Shown piece by piece: positions 11,980 through 22,819 of a stretch of DNA of 64,000 nt. This stretch comes from Euptelea pleiosperma. Its lineage: Eukaryota; Streptophyta; Magnoliopsida; Ranunculales; Eupteleaceae. The stretch spans positions 31,993,096 through 32,057,095 of the forward strand of contig CM068543.1 of the NCBI GenBank assembly GCA_035048495.1, written 5' to 3'. The position numbers and the translations under genes are program-made. Below the pieces are notes generated by a model. The model was not told the DNA's origin and did no database searches. It saw only the letters and a list, made by a program, of their open reading frames with translations. How positions within the stretch are numbered: position 1 is the stretch's first letter; each line of letters opens with the position of its first letter.

Positions 11980-12293
11980 AAGCGGCATTTTTGGTAGTCA
12001 CCACTGCCATCTGGGCGCACTGACCGCATGGATGTTTATCCCACCCCTTAATAGACATTCGTACAAAAAATCAGCTTGTTGAATGATTTTTAGCCGTTGG
12101 TTTTAGTACTAAAAAATAGTTGCATTCAACGGCTATAAGAGCGCCTCAAAATTTTCTAAAAAGTGTTAAAATCTAATGGTTATAGATTATCAATCAAGGT
12201 GATTTTTGGTCTGTATATCCACCAAGGGGTGGGATAAACATCCATGCGGTCAGTGAACCCAAATGGCAGCGGTGACAACCAATAGTGCTGATT
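11980..12293. repeat. Foldback MITE inside the MULE
   Basis: Inverted arms share GGTAGTCACC, CTGCCAT and CTGACCGCATGGATGTTTAT on the left, with complements ending near 12293. A partial copy of the right arm follows at about 12290-12370. A relative lies at about 49390-49650. Confidence 0.6.
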
Positions 12294-12407
12294 TTTGGTC
12301 TGTATATCCACCAAGGGGTGGGATAAACATCGATGCAGTCAGTGAGCCCATATGGCAGCGGTGACTACCAATAATGCTGCCTCCGCATGCTCATGCTCTA
12401 CTTACTG

Positions 12408-13760
12408 GACACAATATGAGCCACGTGGCACACTCTTAGAGGACTCTGACTATATGGATGTTTGGTCAATCCCTAAGTGGACTTACAAACCGAAAATCAG
12501 CCTGATTAGTGATTTATAGGCATTGGATTGGACTTGTTTTCATGGGCTGATCTCAATTGTGGGAATTTGAGCAGTATTTGAGGTACAAAAATGCAACACT
12601 TATAAATCACTAATCAGGCTGAGTTTTGGTTTGTAGGTCCACCATGAGATAGGACAAACATCTGTACATTCATAGTCCTGTAACGGTGTGCCATGTGGCT
12701 TATATTGTGTCCCTGTCATTTTAGATCTGTCAATGGAGCCCGATCCTAAAGGAGAAAAAAAAAAAAAAGCAAAACTCTTAAGATGACACAATATGAGCCA
12801 GGCACACTCTTAGAGGACTCTGACAGTATGGATGTTTGGTCAATCCCTAAGTGGACCTACAAACCGAAAATCAGCTTGATTAGTGATTTATAGGCATTGG
12901 ATTGGACTTGTTTTCATGGGCTGATCTCAACTGTGGGAATTTGAGCAGTATTTGAGGTACAAAAATGCAACACTTATAAATCACTAATTAGGCTGAGTTT
13001 TGGTTTGTAGGTCCACCATGAGATAGGACAAACATCTGTACATTCATAGTCCTGTAACAGTGTGCCATGTGGCTTATATTGTGTCCCTGTCATTTTAGAT
13101 CTGTCAATGGAGCCCGATCCTAAAGGAGAAAAAAAAAAAAAAAAAGCAAAACTCTTAAGAGGACACAATATGAGCTAGGCACACTCTTAGAGGACTCTGA
13201 CAGTATGGATGTTTGGTCAATCCCTAAGTGGACCTACAAACCGAAAATCAGCCTGATTAGTGATTTATAGGCATTGGATTGGACTTGTTTTCATGGGCTG
13301 ATCTCAACTGTGGGAATTTGAGCAGTATTTGAGGTACAAAAATGCAACACTTATAAATCACTAATTAGGCTGAGTTTTGGTTTGTAGGTCCACCATGAGA
13401 TAGGACAAACATCTGTACATTCATAGTCCTGTAACAGTGTGCCATGTGGCTTATATTGTGTCCCTGTCATTTTAGATCTGTCAATGGAGCCCGATCCTAA
13501 AAGAGAAAAAAAAAAAAAAAAGCAAAACTCTTAGAGGACACAATATGAGCTAGGCACACTCTTAGAGGACTCTGACAGTATGGATGTTTGGTCAATCCCT
13601 AAGTGGACCTACAAACCGAAAATCAGCTTGATTAGTGATTTATAGGCATTGGATTGGACTTGTTTTCATGGGTTAATCTCTATTGTGGAATTTGAGCAGT
13701 ATTTGAGGTACAAAGGTCAATGCCTAGAAATCACTAATCAACCTGATTTTAGGTTTTAAG
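12408..13760. repeat. Tandem array of a 377-bp foldback MITE, about 3.6 units
   Basis: Units begin with GACACAATATGAGC at 12408, 12785, 13162 and 13537, the last one partial (spacings 377, 377, 375). Each unit is itself an inverted repeat: CCTACAAACCGAAAATCAG on one arm, CTGAGTTTTGGTTTGTAGG on the other. Each unit also ends in a poly-A tract of 14-18 bases that varies in length. Near-identical units imply recent amplification. The open frames here (12600-12791, 12974-13168) are repeat shadows. Confidence 0.9.
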
Positions 13761-14082
13761 GTTGACTTATGGCTGACTTTTTTATTGGGGCAATTTATAT
13801 GATGAGGAGATCATCCCCACCAAAAATCAGCCATCGATTCATCTTTTATGTGGATACGCCAACATAGGGGCCAAAAAAGGGGGTATAGGGGTCCCCAAGC
13901 CTGATCCTTTTTCTTTTTATTGTTGATTTGAAACTCATATTTGGGCTGATTTATCTTCCGTGTGGGTACATTGATTTATCTTCTATGTGGGTACATTGAT
14001 TTATTTTCCATGTGGGCATATGAAAAAAATGTCAAATATAATAGTTACAAATCACCACTTAGACTGATTATTGATGTGAAGC

Positions 14083-16444
14083 ATGGCATACATTGTTAAC
14101 GATGGTCGTATTCCGGGTGGTCCCACTACCCCTGATGTTCAAAGTGATCGATTACGTCATCGATGTAATGACATTTGGAGTGGCAAGGTTAGTATTTTAT
14201 AAATTTTTTATTAAGTTCTAAATTATTGTATAATATGATTAGGAGTTATCTCTTATATTATAATAATTGATGTAGGTGGATTATAGTGATTATCGGGCAC
14301 GTTTTCATGGGAGATGGGTTGATAATTGGGGTGAGTTGTCACCCGCTCAGCTTGAGTTAGTAACACAAGCAGGTTTTGGTTATTACCATCATCTTCGATG
14401 GTATAACACTGATCTGAGTTTGTGTTATTGTCTTGCTGAGCGTTTTTGGCCAAAGACATGTACATTCCATTTTCCTTTTGGAGAGATGTCTATTATACTA
14501 GAGGACACTCTCCATTGTCTTGGTTTGAGTATTGTTGGTCGTCCTCTGATTCTTCCTCCTTCTGAGGAGAATGAGGACTACACATCACTTTTGATACGTT
14601 TACTGGGTGTCCCGCCGGAGGATGAAGCAAGATCAAAACATGGTCAAATTAAACTTAGTTGGCTGCAACAAAATTTTGCCGTATTACCTCCAGAGCCGAC
14701 TCAATATCAGGTAATATTTATAATCATTAATGAATATAAAATAATAAATTAATGTCACACTCGTGCTTATATAAAATAATTGTGTTTCTTTATTGTAGAT
14801 CGAGTGTCACACTCGTGCTTATTTATTAGCACTGTGCGGAAACACTATGTTTCCCGATGGCAGCGGCAATAGGGTTTCAGCGAAATTGTTACATTTATTT
14901 GAAGACTTCAAAACACGGGCGAATATGCGTGGGGGGCTGCGGTCTTGGCATATTTGTATAGACACTTAGCATGTTTTTCTTTGAAGGAGAAAAAAAGCCT
15001 TACTGGGTGTATTGTCCTCCTTCAGGTAATTTGTTTTCAAATTATTCAACAATTCATTTATTATTCGATACATTTTTATTAATATATTTTAATCTTATTT
15101 ATTAAGGTATGGGCACACGAGCATTTTCCATCTGTTGGGAGACCTATATCTAATCCGGAAGCACGTACGTTTCCACGATTCTTCAGATGGATGATGGGTA
15201 ATAGAGTATATAATAGTGATCCTACCCATAGTGTGCCATTATATCGTCAAGAGTTAGACATGTTAACTCGAAATCACGTAAGTAAAATTTTAGTATTAAA
15301 ATTTTTATTAATTAAAAATTGTTAATCTGATTTTTCTAAATTTTTTATTTTTCAGGTTATTTGGCTTCCCTATTATCCCATATCTGATGATGCTCTACCG
15401 ATATTGCGGATGGCACGGGATGCTAGTCTTCATCGTGCATGTGCTATATATTTAGACACCGCTGAATTTCATCCGGCAGATCGATGTATGCGACAATTAG
15501 GCCTGCACCAAAATATTCCAGTGTCTCCCTTATGTTGGTTGAGAGCAGGTAAAAAGACTAAGTTTGATATGTCGCGAGCGATATCAGATTGGATGAATAG
15601 GTTTGAGCAATTTCGAGTGGTCGATGAAGTTTGCACTAACTTACAAGGTAAACTGCAATAACGTAATTGTTTAAAATTAGTATTTATTATTCTCAGATAA
15701 TAATGTCTTACATAATTTGTATTGCAATTATTTGAGCAGATGAGAATTTTGAACAATGGTATGGTTGTCCTCGTATCTATAATGTGAGCATTCAATATCA
15801 GGAGCCAAGATATATGCCAAGGGGATACTCGGATGGCTTGCTTGATTGGTATAGGTCAACAAATGAATATGAGGTAATTCACAGATCTATAAGTCTTTTT
15901 ATTATATTTTAGAATTTAATATATTAATAAAATATTTGGTTTATTTTTATAGGCGGCGTATTTGTCAAATGTGATCACAGATCTACATCTTGAGCTTCCT
16001 GTTAGTGATCGCATTTCGATCTCTATTGAGAGATTGAGGCGGGACCCACCCAGTAAATTTTTCCCACAGCATGTTGATCCGCCTCCTCAGGCCCCTTTTG
16101 TCGTTGTTCGACAGTTTCCTCCACATCGTCATCCTCATCAAGGTAATCAAGAAGGTGGTGAGTGGGATGATGTGTTTGTAGATGATGATCAAGAAGGTAA
16201 TGATCAAGAAGGTGATGATCCACAAGAAGGTGATGATGTTCAACATCAATCGGCATGTGATGTAGGATCATCTTCTGCCATACATCATCCATCGACGCCG
16301 TCGCCTATTATACCTCCATCCCATGTGCCAATAGAACCATCTCAGGTTGAGCAAAGATTCCCACAGAGAGAGAGACTAATTAGAGGGGCATTGGAGTTAT
16401 TAAAGGGTGGGAGGAGTAAGAAAGGTAAGAAGTGTAAGCATTAG
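14083..16444 (+). pseudogene. MULE-borne plant mobile domain (PMD/MAIN-like) gene, 7 exons, one frameshift
   Basis: PMD (PF10536-type) proteins such as Arabidopsis MAIN and MAIL1 act in the nucleus in transposon silencing and gene expression; related genes ride on transposons. Exons: 14083-14187, 14276-14710, 14799-15025, 15107-15277, 15356-15647, 15740-15873 and 15953-16444. All introns are GT-AG and about 80-90 bp. Family motifs: FHFPFGEMSIILEDTLHCLGL in exon 2 (14475 on), AYLLALCG and AWGAAVLAYLYRHLA in exon 3, and MRQLGLHQNIP in exon 5. The last exon encodes a D/E/Q-rich low-complexity tail (EGDDPQEGDD) and ends basic (GGRSKKGKKCKH). Lesion: exon 3 is 227 bp although both neighbours are in phase 0, and frames switch at about 14905, so one base is missing. 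Otherwise open, about 617 codons. Function on the MULE is unknown. Confidence 0.85.
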
Positions 16445-17527
16445 ACTGTGGGGAGTTTTCTTTTGTATTTCTTATATTATAGCTACATATGTTGGGTTTG
16501 TTGACTTTTATTATCATTTTTTTAATCACTTCATATTGGGTTTGAGCGTGTTTAGGGTGGGATTCCCTCCACATTAGGATAGTTTCAAAAATTTATACCT
16601 CCATAAGACCAAATGTTGATAGATAACTGTGGTCCACATGCAGACGTGGGACCTACATGCAAATGAGTTAATGGCTGATTTTTGGCGAGGTAATCTCCAC
16701 ACCATAGAGATCATCCTCGCCAAAAATTAGTCATTTTTAAAACTTCGAACCCTATCTAATATGGACCTTTTTTAACGGGGAAAATGAACGGTTAAATTTT
16801 TTTTTTTATTTGCAATCCACTTTTCACAAGGCTGCAAATGTTGGAATGGGCTGATTTTTTGTGTGGTTGATATCCATCTTGAAAGGAATATCATGATCAT
16901 CAAAGATTAACCATTAACTCATGTAATTGTGGGCTCCACCCCACAAATCATATAAAATAATGATAAATTCTTATTAAAAGATCCTAGGATAATATCCATT
17001 CTATGTTCACACAAGATACATTCTGAAATTTCCATGTCTCAACCATGGATCACCTATTGAAAGTCAAATGCTTAACACATGCTAAAGACATTAGACGTCA
17101 TTCCCGATCTCCTCGTCATTTTCGTCTTCATCCATGATCGTACCAACAACTTCAAACGTCCCTTCTTCGTCTGAAAGTTAATCGGTATAAAACCGTGAGC
17201 CGGAGCCTAGTAACAAGCAACTACATGGTAGTAGTGATGGCATATCTCATAACTACAGTCAGTGTTACTTACCTTATGATGAAAGACGTTTACCGATTTG
17301 AGATTCAAAATACTCACAAGCTAAAAATTTACAAAATTACCCTAGGGTGCGGGTCAGGGTATTACACATACTCCAAGTTGAAACTCCTCCACCTGCAAAG
17401 AAACCACTCCGACGCTCAAGTTAGATTATGTAGTGAAAAATAAGACTTTAGAAAAGATATCGTACCTTTTATTGTAGTCATCTCTTCTGTAGGAAATATT
17501 TTTTTTTCTTCAAATAAGGCTTTATTT
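16445..17527. other. Spacer between the two convergent MULE genes
   Basis: Holds 3' flanks of both genes and, at about 16620-16930, MITE-like pieces (GGCTGATTTTTGGCGAGG, GATCATCCTCGCC) related to 38388-39179. No further gene is seen; the frame at 17195-17443 has no recognisable domain. Confidence 0.5.
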
Positions 17528-19736
17528 TCAAATTGGATTTGTACAAGTTGATCGGTTATGTCCAATACCACCACAACGACTACAATGTAGTGGTCGTACT
17601 TCTCGAATGTCGGTGTTTCGTCGATTTACCTTAGGACGACCAGGACGACGTCGAGTCAATGGTGGTAATATTTGCATTGAACTCTCAAAAGAATTTTGCA
17701 ATTGATATGGGCTTGGGATTCCTTCCATACAAGTTGCATAAACTTGTTGGTACCTTTCAACTGATAGTTCAGGAGGACAAAATTGATAAACATCCCATCT
17801 TTTGTATCTAATTGCAGCTATAGCGTGTGGACACGGAATCAAAGTGTCCTGCCATTCTCCACATGTACAAGTTCTGTTATCTAAGTTTATCACTTCATCT
17901 CTTGATTTTTCATGATCTTTAATCTCAAATTTTATGTTATCAATAGCCAAAATGGTCATAGTTCTTTTTTTATTTTGTTATCAATTTCTTTATTAGCAGT
18001 TGGGACAAGTTGTGTTGTCCATTTTTTGCTTCTCTTCATTCTTTTTTCCATACATTTTATTATTTTACACCTAATTCTATCTAATAATCCTGTTATTGGT
18101 TTGGAACGCAGTTTCTTAATCCATGCATTAAAGGATTCTGCAAAATTAGATGTTAATATCTTATGTCTTGGAATAGGAGAATGAGCTGTCGCCCAATAAC
18201 TTAAGTTGTGTGACTGTTGATTACCATTAATAATCCATTCAAAAATTTCTAAATTCTCATTTTTAATGGTTTGTAAAATATTTTCACAATCTATTAAATT
18301 ATATGCTTTGGCTGCTCTCATTAATAACTTACAAAACATTGGTTCTTTATATCGTTTTTTTAAATTTTGTTCAAAATGTCTCATACAGAAAAAATGGTAA
18401 TGTGAAGGGAAACGATTAGCAACAGCCTGTATTAGTCCTTTTTGTCTATCAGAAATAAACGATAATTGAGAATCCACAGGTCTAATAGCCATTTCAAAAT
18501 AATTTAAAAACCAATCCCAAGTATGTTTATCTTCAGCTTCAACTACTGCATATGCCAATGAAAAAGTACCACCATCAGGATCAACAGTAGTAGCTGCAAG
18601 CAAGATACCTTGATATTTTCCCTTTAAAAATGTACCATCTAATCCTACAATAGGTTTGCATCCATTTTTAAATCCATTAATACTTGCTTTAAAACAAATA
18701 AAAATTCGTTCAAAATTTCCATTTTAGTTAGTTTTAAGAAAACAAAAACTACTAGGATTTGTTTCTAAAATGGTATGACAGTAATGATCCATACTCCTAT
18801 AAGCCTCTATTATACAACCATGAATGTCTTCTAGTGCTTTCTCTCTAGCTTTCCAAGCTTTGTTATAGGAGACTTCTACCCCATATTCGCGTTTCATATC
18901 ATTTATAATTTCTATTGGATTATAAAATTGGTTATCAGCTAAACGACCTTTAATTTTTTCTTTTATCCAATTAACAGTTGCTTGAGGATGATCGACTGAA
19001 TCACTCCTCCCTAAACATGTGTGGCTATTGTTAAAAGTTATAATGCTAAACATGTCACCATTAGCCATTCTTTTAGCATATACACGCCATGGGCAATTTG
19101 GATCATCACATGTAACTATAACTTTTTCTTTATTATTTATCACATATTTTACTGTAAAATTATCTTTTACTGCTAAATTTAAAATTGAAAGCCTAAATTG
19201 AATTACATTATTATAAACTTTACCAATATATATAGCATTCACATTAACATTTGTTGGTGATGAGCAATATCCATAGGCTTGCGGATCATCATCTGTGTCT
19301 TCTTCTTCATCATCAACAAGATTTTCATTTTCATTTTCATCATCTACAATCGAATTGTGGTCATCAGTTCGAAATTGATTTGATGAGCTAGGCTCACCTT
19401 GAACACTTGTGTGACCATAATTCGATCGATTTTCAAAAGTAATATTTTCAAGTGGTATTGGACAAACATAAAAAATTATATATGGAGAAGTTAAATTAAT
19501 GTCAAATATATGTTGTAAAGATTGATTGTAAACAATGTCAATCATATGTTTTTCTGAACCAAATGTAATAACTGACCGTAGGATAAAATTTTGCTGAATT
19601 TCACATTGCATAGCAACTTTCTCTCGAAATTCTGACAACGCCCCGGCGACTCGAATAACATCCGTTCAAATCCATCAACATATGTTTCCCCTTGTAGTTG
19701 GCCTCCGTATCGACAAATAATCGCTTTTGCCATCAT
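17528..19736 (-). pseudogene. MuDR/MURA-type transposase of the MULE, three lesions
   Basis: DDE transposase that would bind the element ends and cut. From the N terminus: MAKAIICRYGGQ start (19733; another ATG at 19736), an acidic linker (about 19270-19380), a MuDR-type DNA-binding region (about 18900-19150), and the catalytic core with VGLDGTF (about 18640), SDRQKG (about 18448), CMRHFEQN (about 18380) and NFAESFNAW (about 18130), which supply the expected D, D, C/H and E residues. A SWIM zinc finger (CTCGEW...CPHA, about 17850) and a C-terminal CCHC knuckle (CSRCGGIGHNRSTC, about 17560) follow. Lesions: frameshift near 19663, in-frame TAA at 18726-18724 between DNA-binding and catalytic parts, and frameshift near 17957 at an A-run. 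Catalytic residues remain, so decay is recent. Confidence 0.87.
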
Positions 19737-19999
19737 TTCTAATTTTGAAAAAATAAAAAAATTGTAGGTAATGAATTGTACAAAATATGAGGGAATTAGA
19801 AGAGATTGAGTATAAGAGAATTTGAGAGAACAATTGAGAGTTTGAGAGATTGAGAGAGAACAATTGAGCCAAGAGGAGTAAGAGTGAATTTAAATTAAAC
19901 CTTCCAACGGATACATTCTTCAACGGATATATTTTTAACGTTAAAAAAACGGTCAAATTGGGCTGTTGGTGGAAAGAATTGGCGAGGGTCGTTAACTGC
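19737..19999 (-). promoter_or_regulatory. Transposase upstream region
   Basis: Lies between the right palindrome array and the transposase ATG, and carries GAGAGATTGAGAGAGAACAA-like purine repeats. Presumed promoter and leader; no clear TATA box was picked. Confidence 0.4.
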
Positions 20000-20237
20000 C
20001 GCCGAACCGTTTGGTGTGAGTTATAAACTATCGCCGAACGGTTTGGCGTTCTCTTTTAAAAGTCGCCATACTGTATGGCGATATTTATCAAGATACGCCG
20101 AATGGTTTGGCGAGTTTTATTAGCTGATGCCGAACGGTTCGGCGACAGTTAATAACTCCCGCCGTTCAGTTTGGTGAATAGTGAGGGCAAAACTGCCATT
20201 TCCTTACTTTCCCGAACATACGCCGATCGGTTCGGCG
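20000..20237. repeat. Right subterminal palindrome array, 32-bp period
   Basis: The same 17-bp palindrome starts at 20000, 20032, 20064, 20096, 20128 and 20160, all exactly 32 bp apart. One more copy at 20221 is nearest the terminus. Spacers vary freely while the palindromes keep CGCC...GGCG, so the motif rather than the whole repeat appears conserved. It lies about 265 bp upstream of the transposase start, in its promoter region. Confidence 0.92.
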
Positions 20238-20332
20238 TCCTAGGTTTGTTTTGACAAATTTTAAAAAATACGGTTCCTTTTGAAAAATACCATTAAACTT
20301 AGGTTTGTTTCGAAAATTTTCCGTTTTTTTTT

Positions 20333-21651
20333 AGAAAATGGCACACTAAGTGCATGGTATACTCAAAACTAAATTAAGTTGTCTTTTAATTTGTATATAA
20401 CTCTTTTTTGAACAATAAAACATACAAAAGAAAGGAGGAAAACTAGTTGGCATGGTCTCCCAATTTCCTTAGGTACACATGTCACAATGTTATTGGTGTT
20501 GGACACTACAATTATCCTAAAAAGATACAATTTTTTGCAATTTTCAAATGATTGATTTATTCCAAAATTATGACCAGCCCAAAATCGTTCCTATTTTGAA
20601 AAATTTAAGAATGGTTCAAAATCATTCCAAAATAACTTTTTTCTAGTGTAAATTTTTAATGTATCATTCATTTTATCGAGGTTTTTAAAAAGACTAAAAG
20701 GTTTCATTTTAAAACCTTAACGGTTCACCCCTGTAACTAAAAAATTATGATCACTCATTGAAAAATCTATATAGATTAAACTAAGGAAACGCGTTACCAA
20801 GGCAAGTGTGTTATTAAAGCATCCATTTTTTTACTAAATTTTTTTATATTTTAATACTAAACCCTAAACCACACATTTCACTACTACGATGCCATCTTAG
20901 GGCATCTGAATAGTAGTTCGATGCTCGTCATGATAGATTGTTCAACTAGGGTCTCGGCAGGGGCCTTCAACAGCCCCTGTGAGGCGCGTACGCCTGCATA
21001 CATATGCGCGAGTATGCACAAGCGACAACTCTTTGTCATAAGTCCCCAAATAGCTGGGGATTTAGGGGGTTGAACTGCCTTATAACCCCCCGAGGGGGTA
21101 GGGGGTAACAATCCATATTAGCTAATGAGCTAACGTATGAGCTAATGAGAGAGGCCCGTGTAGACATCTCAACGAACTCATGTGGACACTCTTCAGCCTG
21201 AGGACAATCTCTCAAATACACATTAAGATTAAGACCCATTTTTCTTTTCTTTGTTGATTCCTCTCAATGAAATTTGCCATGTTGCATTAAGTTACTTACA
21301 AATGTATGCATGCGGTTCTCTTTTATATTCTGTCGAGAGTTCGGATTGCTCTACTTAAGTAGAATGAAAAGGAGGAATTGGAAATTCAAATGGGGTGGGG
21401 GGGAGCCAGAAGCTTCGCTTCCGGTAGCTTGCTAACTCTCCTAGTTAGAAGAAGGCTCTTTGGCTGATTATTTAGATCTGGATAGAGTCCTAGCCCTACC
21501 TTGACCCAGCCCTAGCCCTTGAGGATAGAGCTAGGGCTTAGTTGGTGCAGGCCCTCTAAGGCTAGGGCTGAGCTAGGGCCTCACCTTTATAAGTGAGGGT
21601 AGGCCCAGGGTCTGCTAGGCCTTACCCTGGCCCAGCCCTTTGACAGCCCTA
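20333..21651. other. Right body of the hAT-like element, with a GC-rich patch
   Basis: AT-rich to 20880, then a CpG-rich segment (about 20900-21240) with two overlapping minus-strand frames (21111-20884 and 21239-21036) that match no family I know, then a hairpin (AGCTTCGCTTC, 21410) and AGCCCTAG-rich subterminal sequence. Gene content is uncertain. Confidence 0.4.
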
Positions 21652-21659
21652 ATCATGAG

Positions 21660-22814
21660 TAGCTTGGACCTTAAGACAATAATGTAACAATATGTTTTTT
21701 TTTTTTTGAAAGCAAGCATTTCCGCTGCATTTGGGTAAGCTTATTGCTTATCTTAAGTGCTTTCTCAATAACACTTAAATGAAAGTGCTTAAGTTAAGCT
21801 ATTTTTGCCATTTGGTAAAACCATATAAAAAAGGCTTCTTTTCTTAAAAAACCATTTTATGATATTTGGTAAAAGAGTGTTTTGGGGTGTAAAATACCTA
21901 ATTTACCCCTAGATGCATAAAAAAACTAATCAAGCTGATTTTTGGAGTATATATAGGTCCACTTGAAGATGACCACAATAGAGAGAATATAAGAAATGCC
22001 ATGTGGCACACTCTAAGAGACCAATGACCACATGGCACACTCTTAGGGAACAATGACCTTATGGATGTTTGGCCCATCCTTAAGTGGACCTACATCACAA
22101 AAATCAACTTGATTGTCCTTTTCATGGGTTGTTTTCAACTATGGGATTCGAGCATTATTTTGGGGTACTCAGATGCAACATCTAGAAATCACCATATGGG
22201 TAGAGAAAATCGGATAGGAAGTTGATATGAATTGAAACAATTTAACAATTACACATTATGTTGAAAGAATTTTAAGATCAAGACTACCATTTGCAAGGTC
22301 AATTACGACTCCACATCAAATTGGCACAATGGAATAAACCTGTGTAATGGTATCGAACCTGCAACCTCCCACGAGAAGAGGGTACACACTAACCATCTAG
22401 ACAGCAAGGTGTACCTACACTGAGTTTCACAACCATCTAAGCTAGACAACAATCATACCATCTGATTGTTTTAAACCCAACCAATTACATCCATGTGATG
22501 GTTATTGACAATATAGTTTCATTAATTGTCCAAACGAAGGGAGGGGAAATATTCCATTTAAGGGGTACAGACAACAATTTTGCCATAGAGCCAATTAAGT
22601 CTACTACAAAATTAGTCCCATAAGGGGAGTAGCAAAAAGAATAAAAAGAGTTTTTGAGAGTCAAAATGTTTGCGCATATATTAGAAGAGAACCATCCAGC
22701 TTTTTGGGAGCCTTTGTGGAGTAGATCCATCAAATCCTTAGCATCTGCCTCCATCTCCAACGAGTGGATAGCCCAACCTCAATGCCACATTGAATCCCCA
22801 GCCTCAGAGCCTAC
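21660..22814. other. Intergenic, with a degraded MITE
   Basis: About 21925-22195 is related to the 377-bp unit at 12408 (CATGTGGCACACTCT, TATGGATGTTTGG, AAGTGGACCTACA). The rest shows no gene. Confidence 0.5.
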
Positions 22815-22819
22815 GCCTC

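Larger units (their letters stand above)
11281..20323. mobile_element. Mutator-like element (MULE) carrying a transposase gene and a PMD gene
   Basis: Terminal inverted repeats begin CGGAAAATTTTCGAAAC at 11281 and end with the complement at 20323. Similarity runs inward over about 100 bp (TTTGTCAAAACAAACCTAG at the left, its complement at the right). A run of nine T flanks each side (11272-11280 and 20324-20332), fitting the 9-bp TSD of MULEs. Cargo: a PMD gene on plus (14083-16444) and a MuDR-type transposase on minus (19736-17528), convergent. Both ends carry 32-bp-phased palindrome arrays. The left third has acquired MITEs and a 377-bp tandem repeat. Damaged coding regions suggest it is no longer autonomous. 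Confidence 0.88.
11066..21651. mobile_element. hAT-like element split by a nested MULE
   Basis: Exact 8-bp duplication ATCATGAG at 11058-11065 and 21652-21659. Termini TAGGGGTGTCAA and TTTGACAGCCCTA are inverted. Subterminal stretches are rich in AGCCCTA/TAGGGCT words. Its own sequence is 11066-11270 plus 20333-21651 (about 1.5 kb); the rest is the MULE at 11281-20323. The same TAGGGGTGTCAA-type ends occur in the elements at 31766 and 32201. Confidence 0.8.

Noticed and set aside
12600..13168. Two near-identical 63-64 codon minus frames
   Set aside because: Shadows of the 377-bp tandem MITE units.
14253..14465. Minus-strand frame overlapping PMD exon 2, and similar antisense frames at 15469-15795 and 15983-16292
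   Set aside because: Antisense shadows of the PMD exons.
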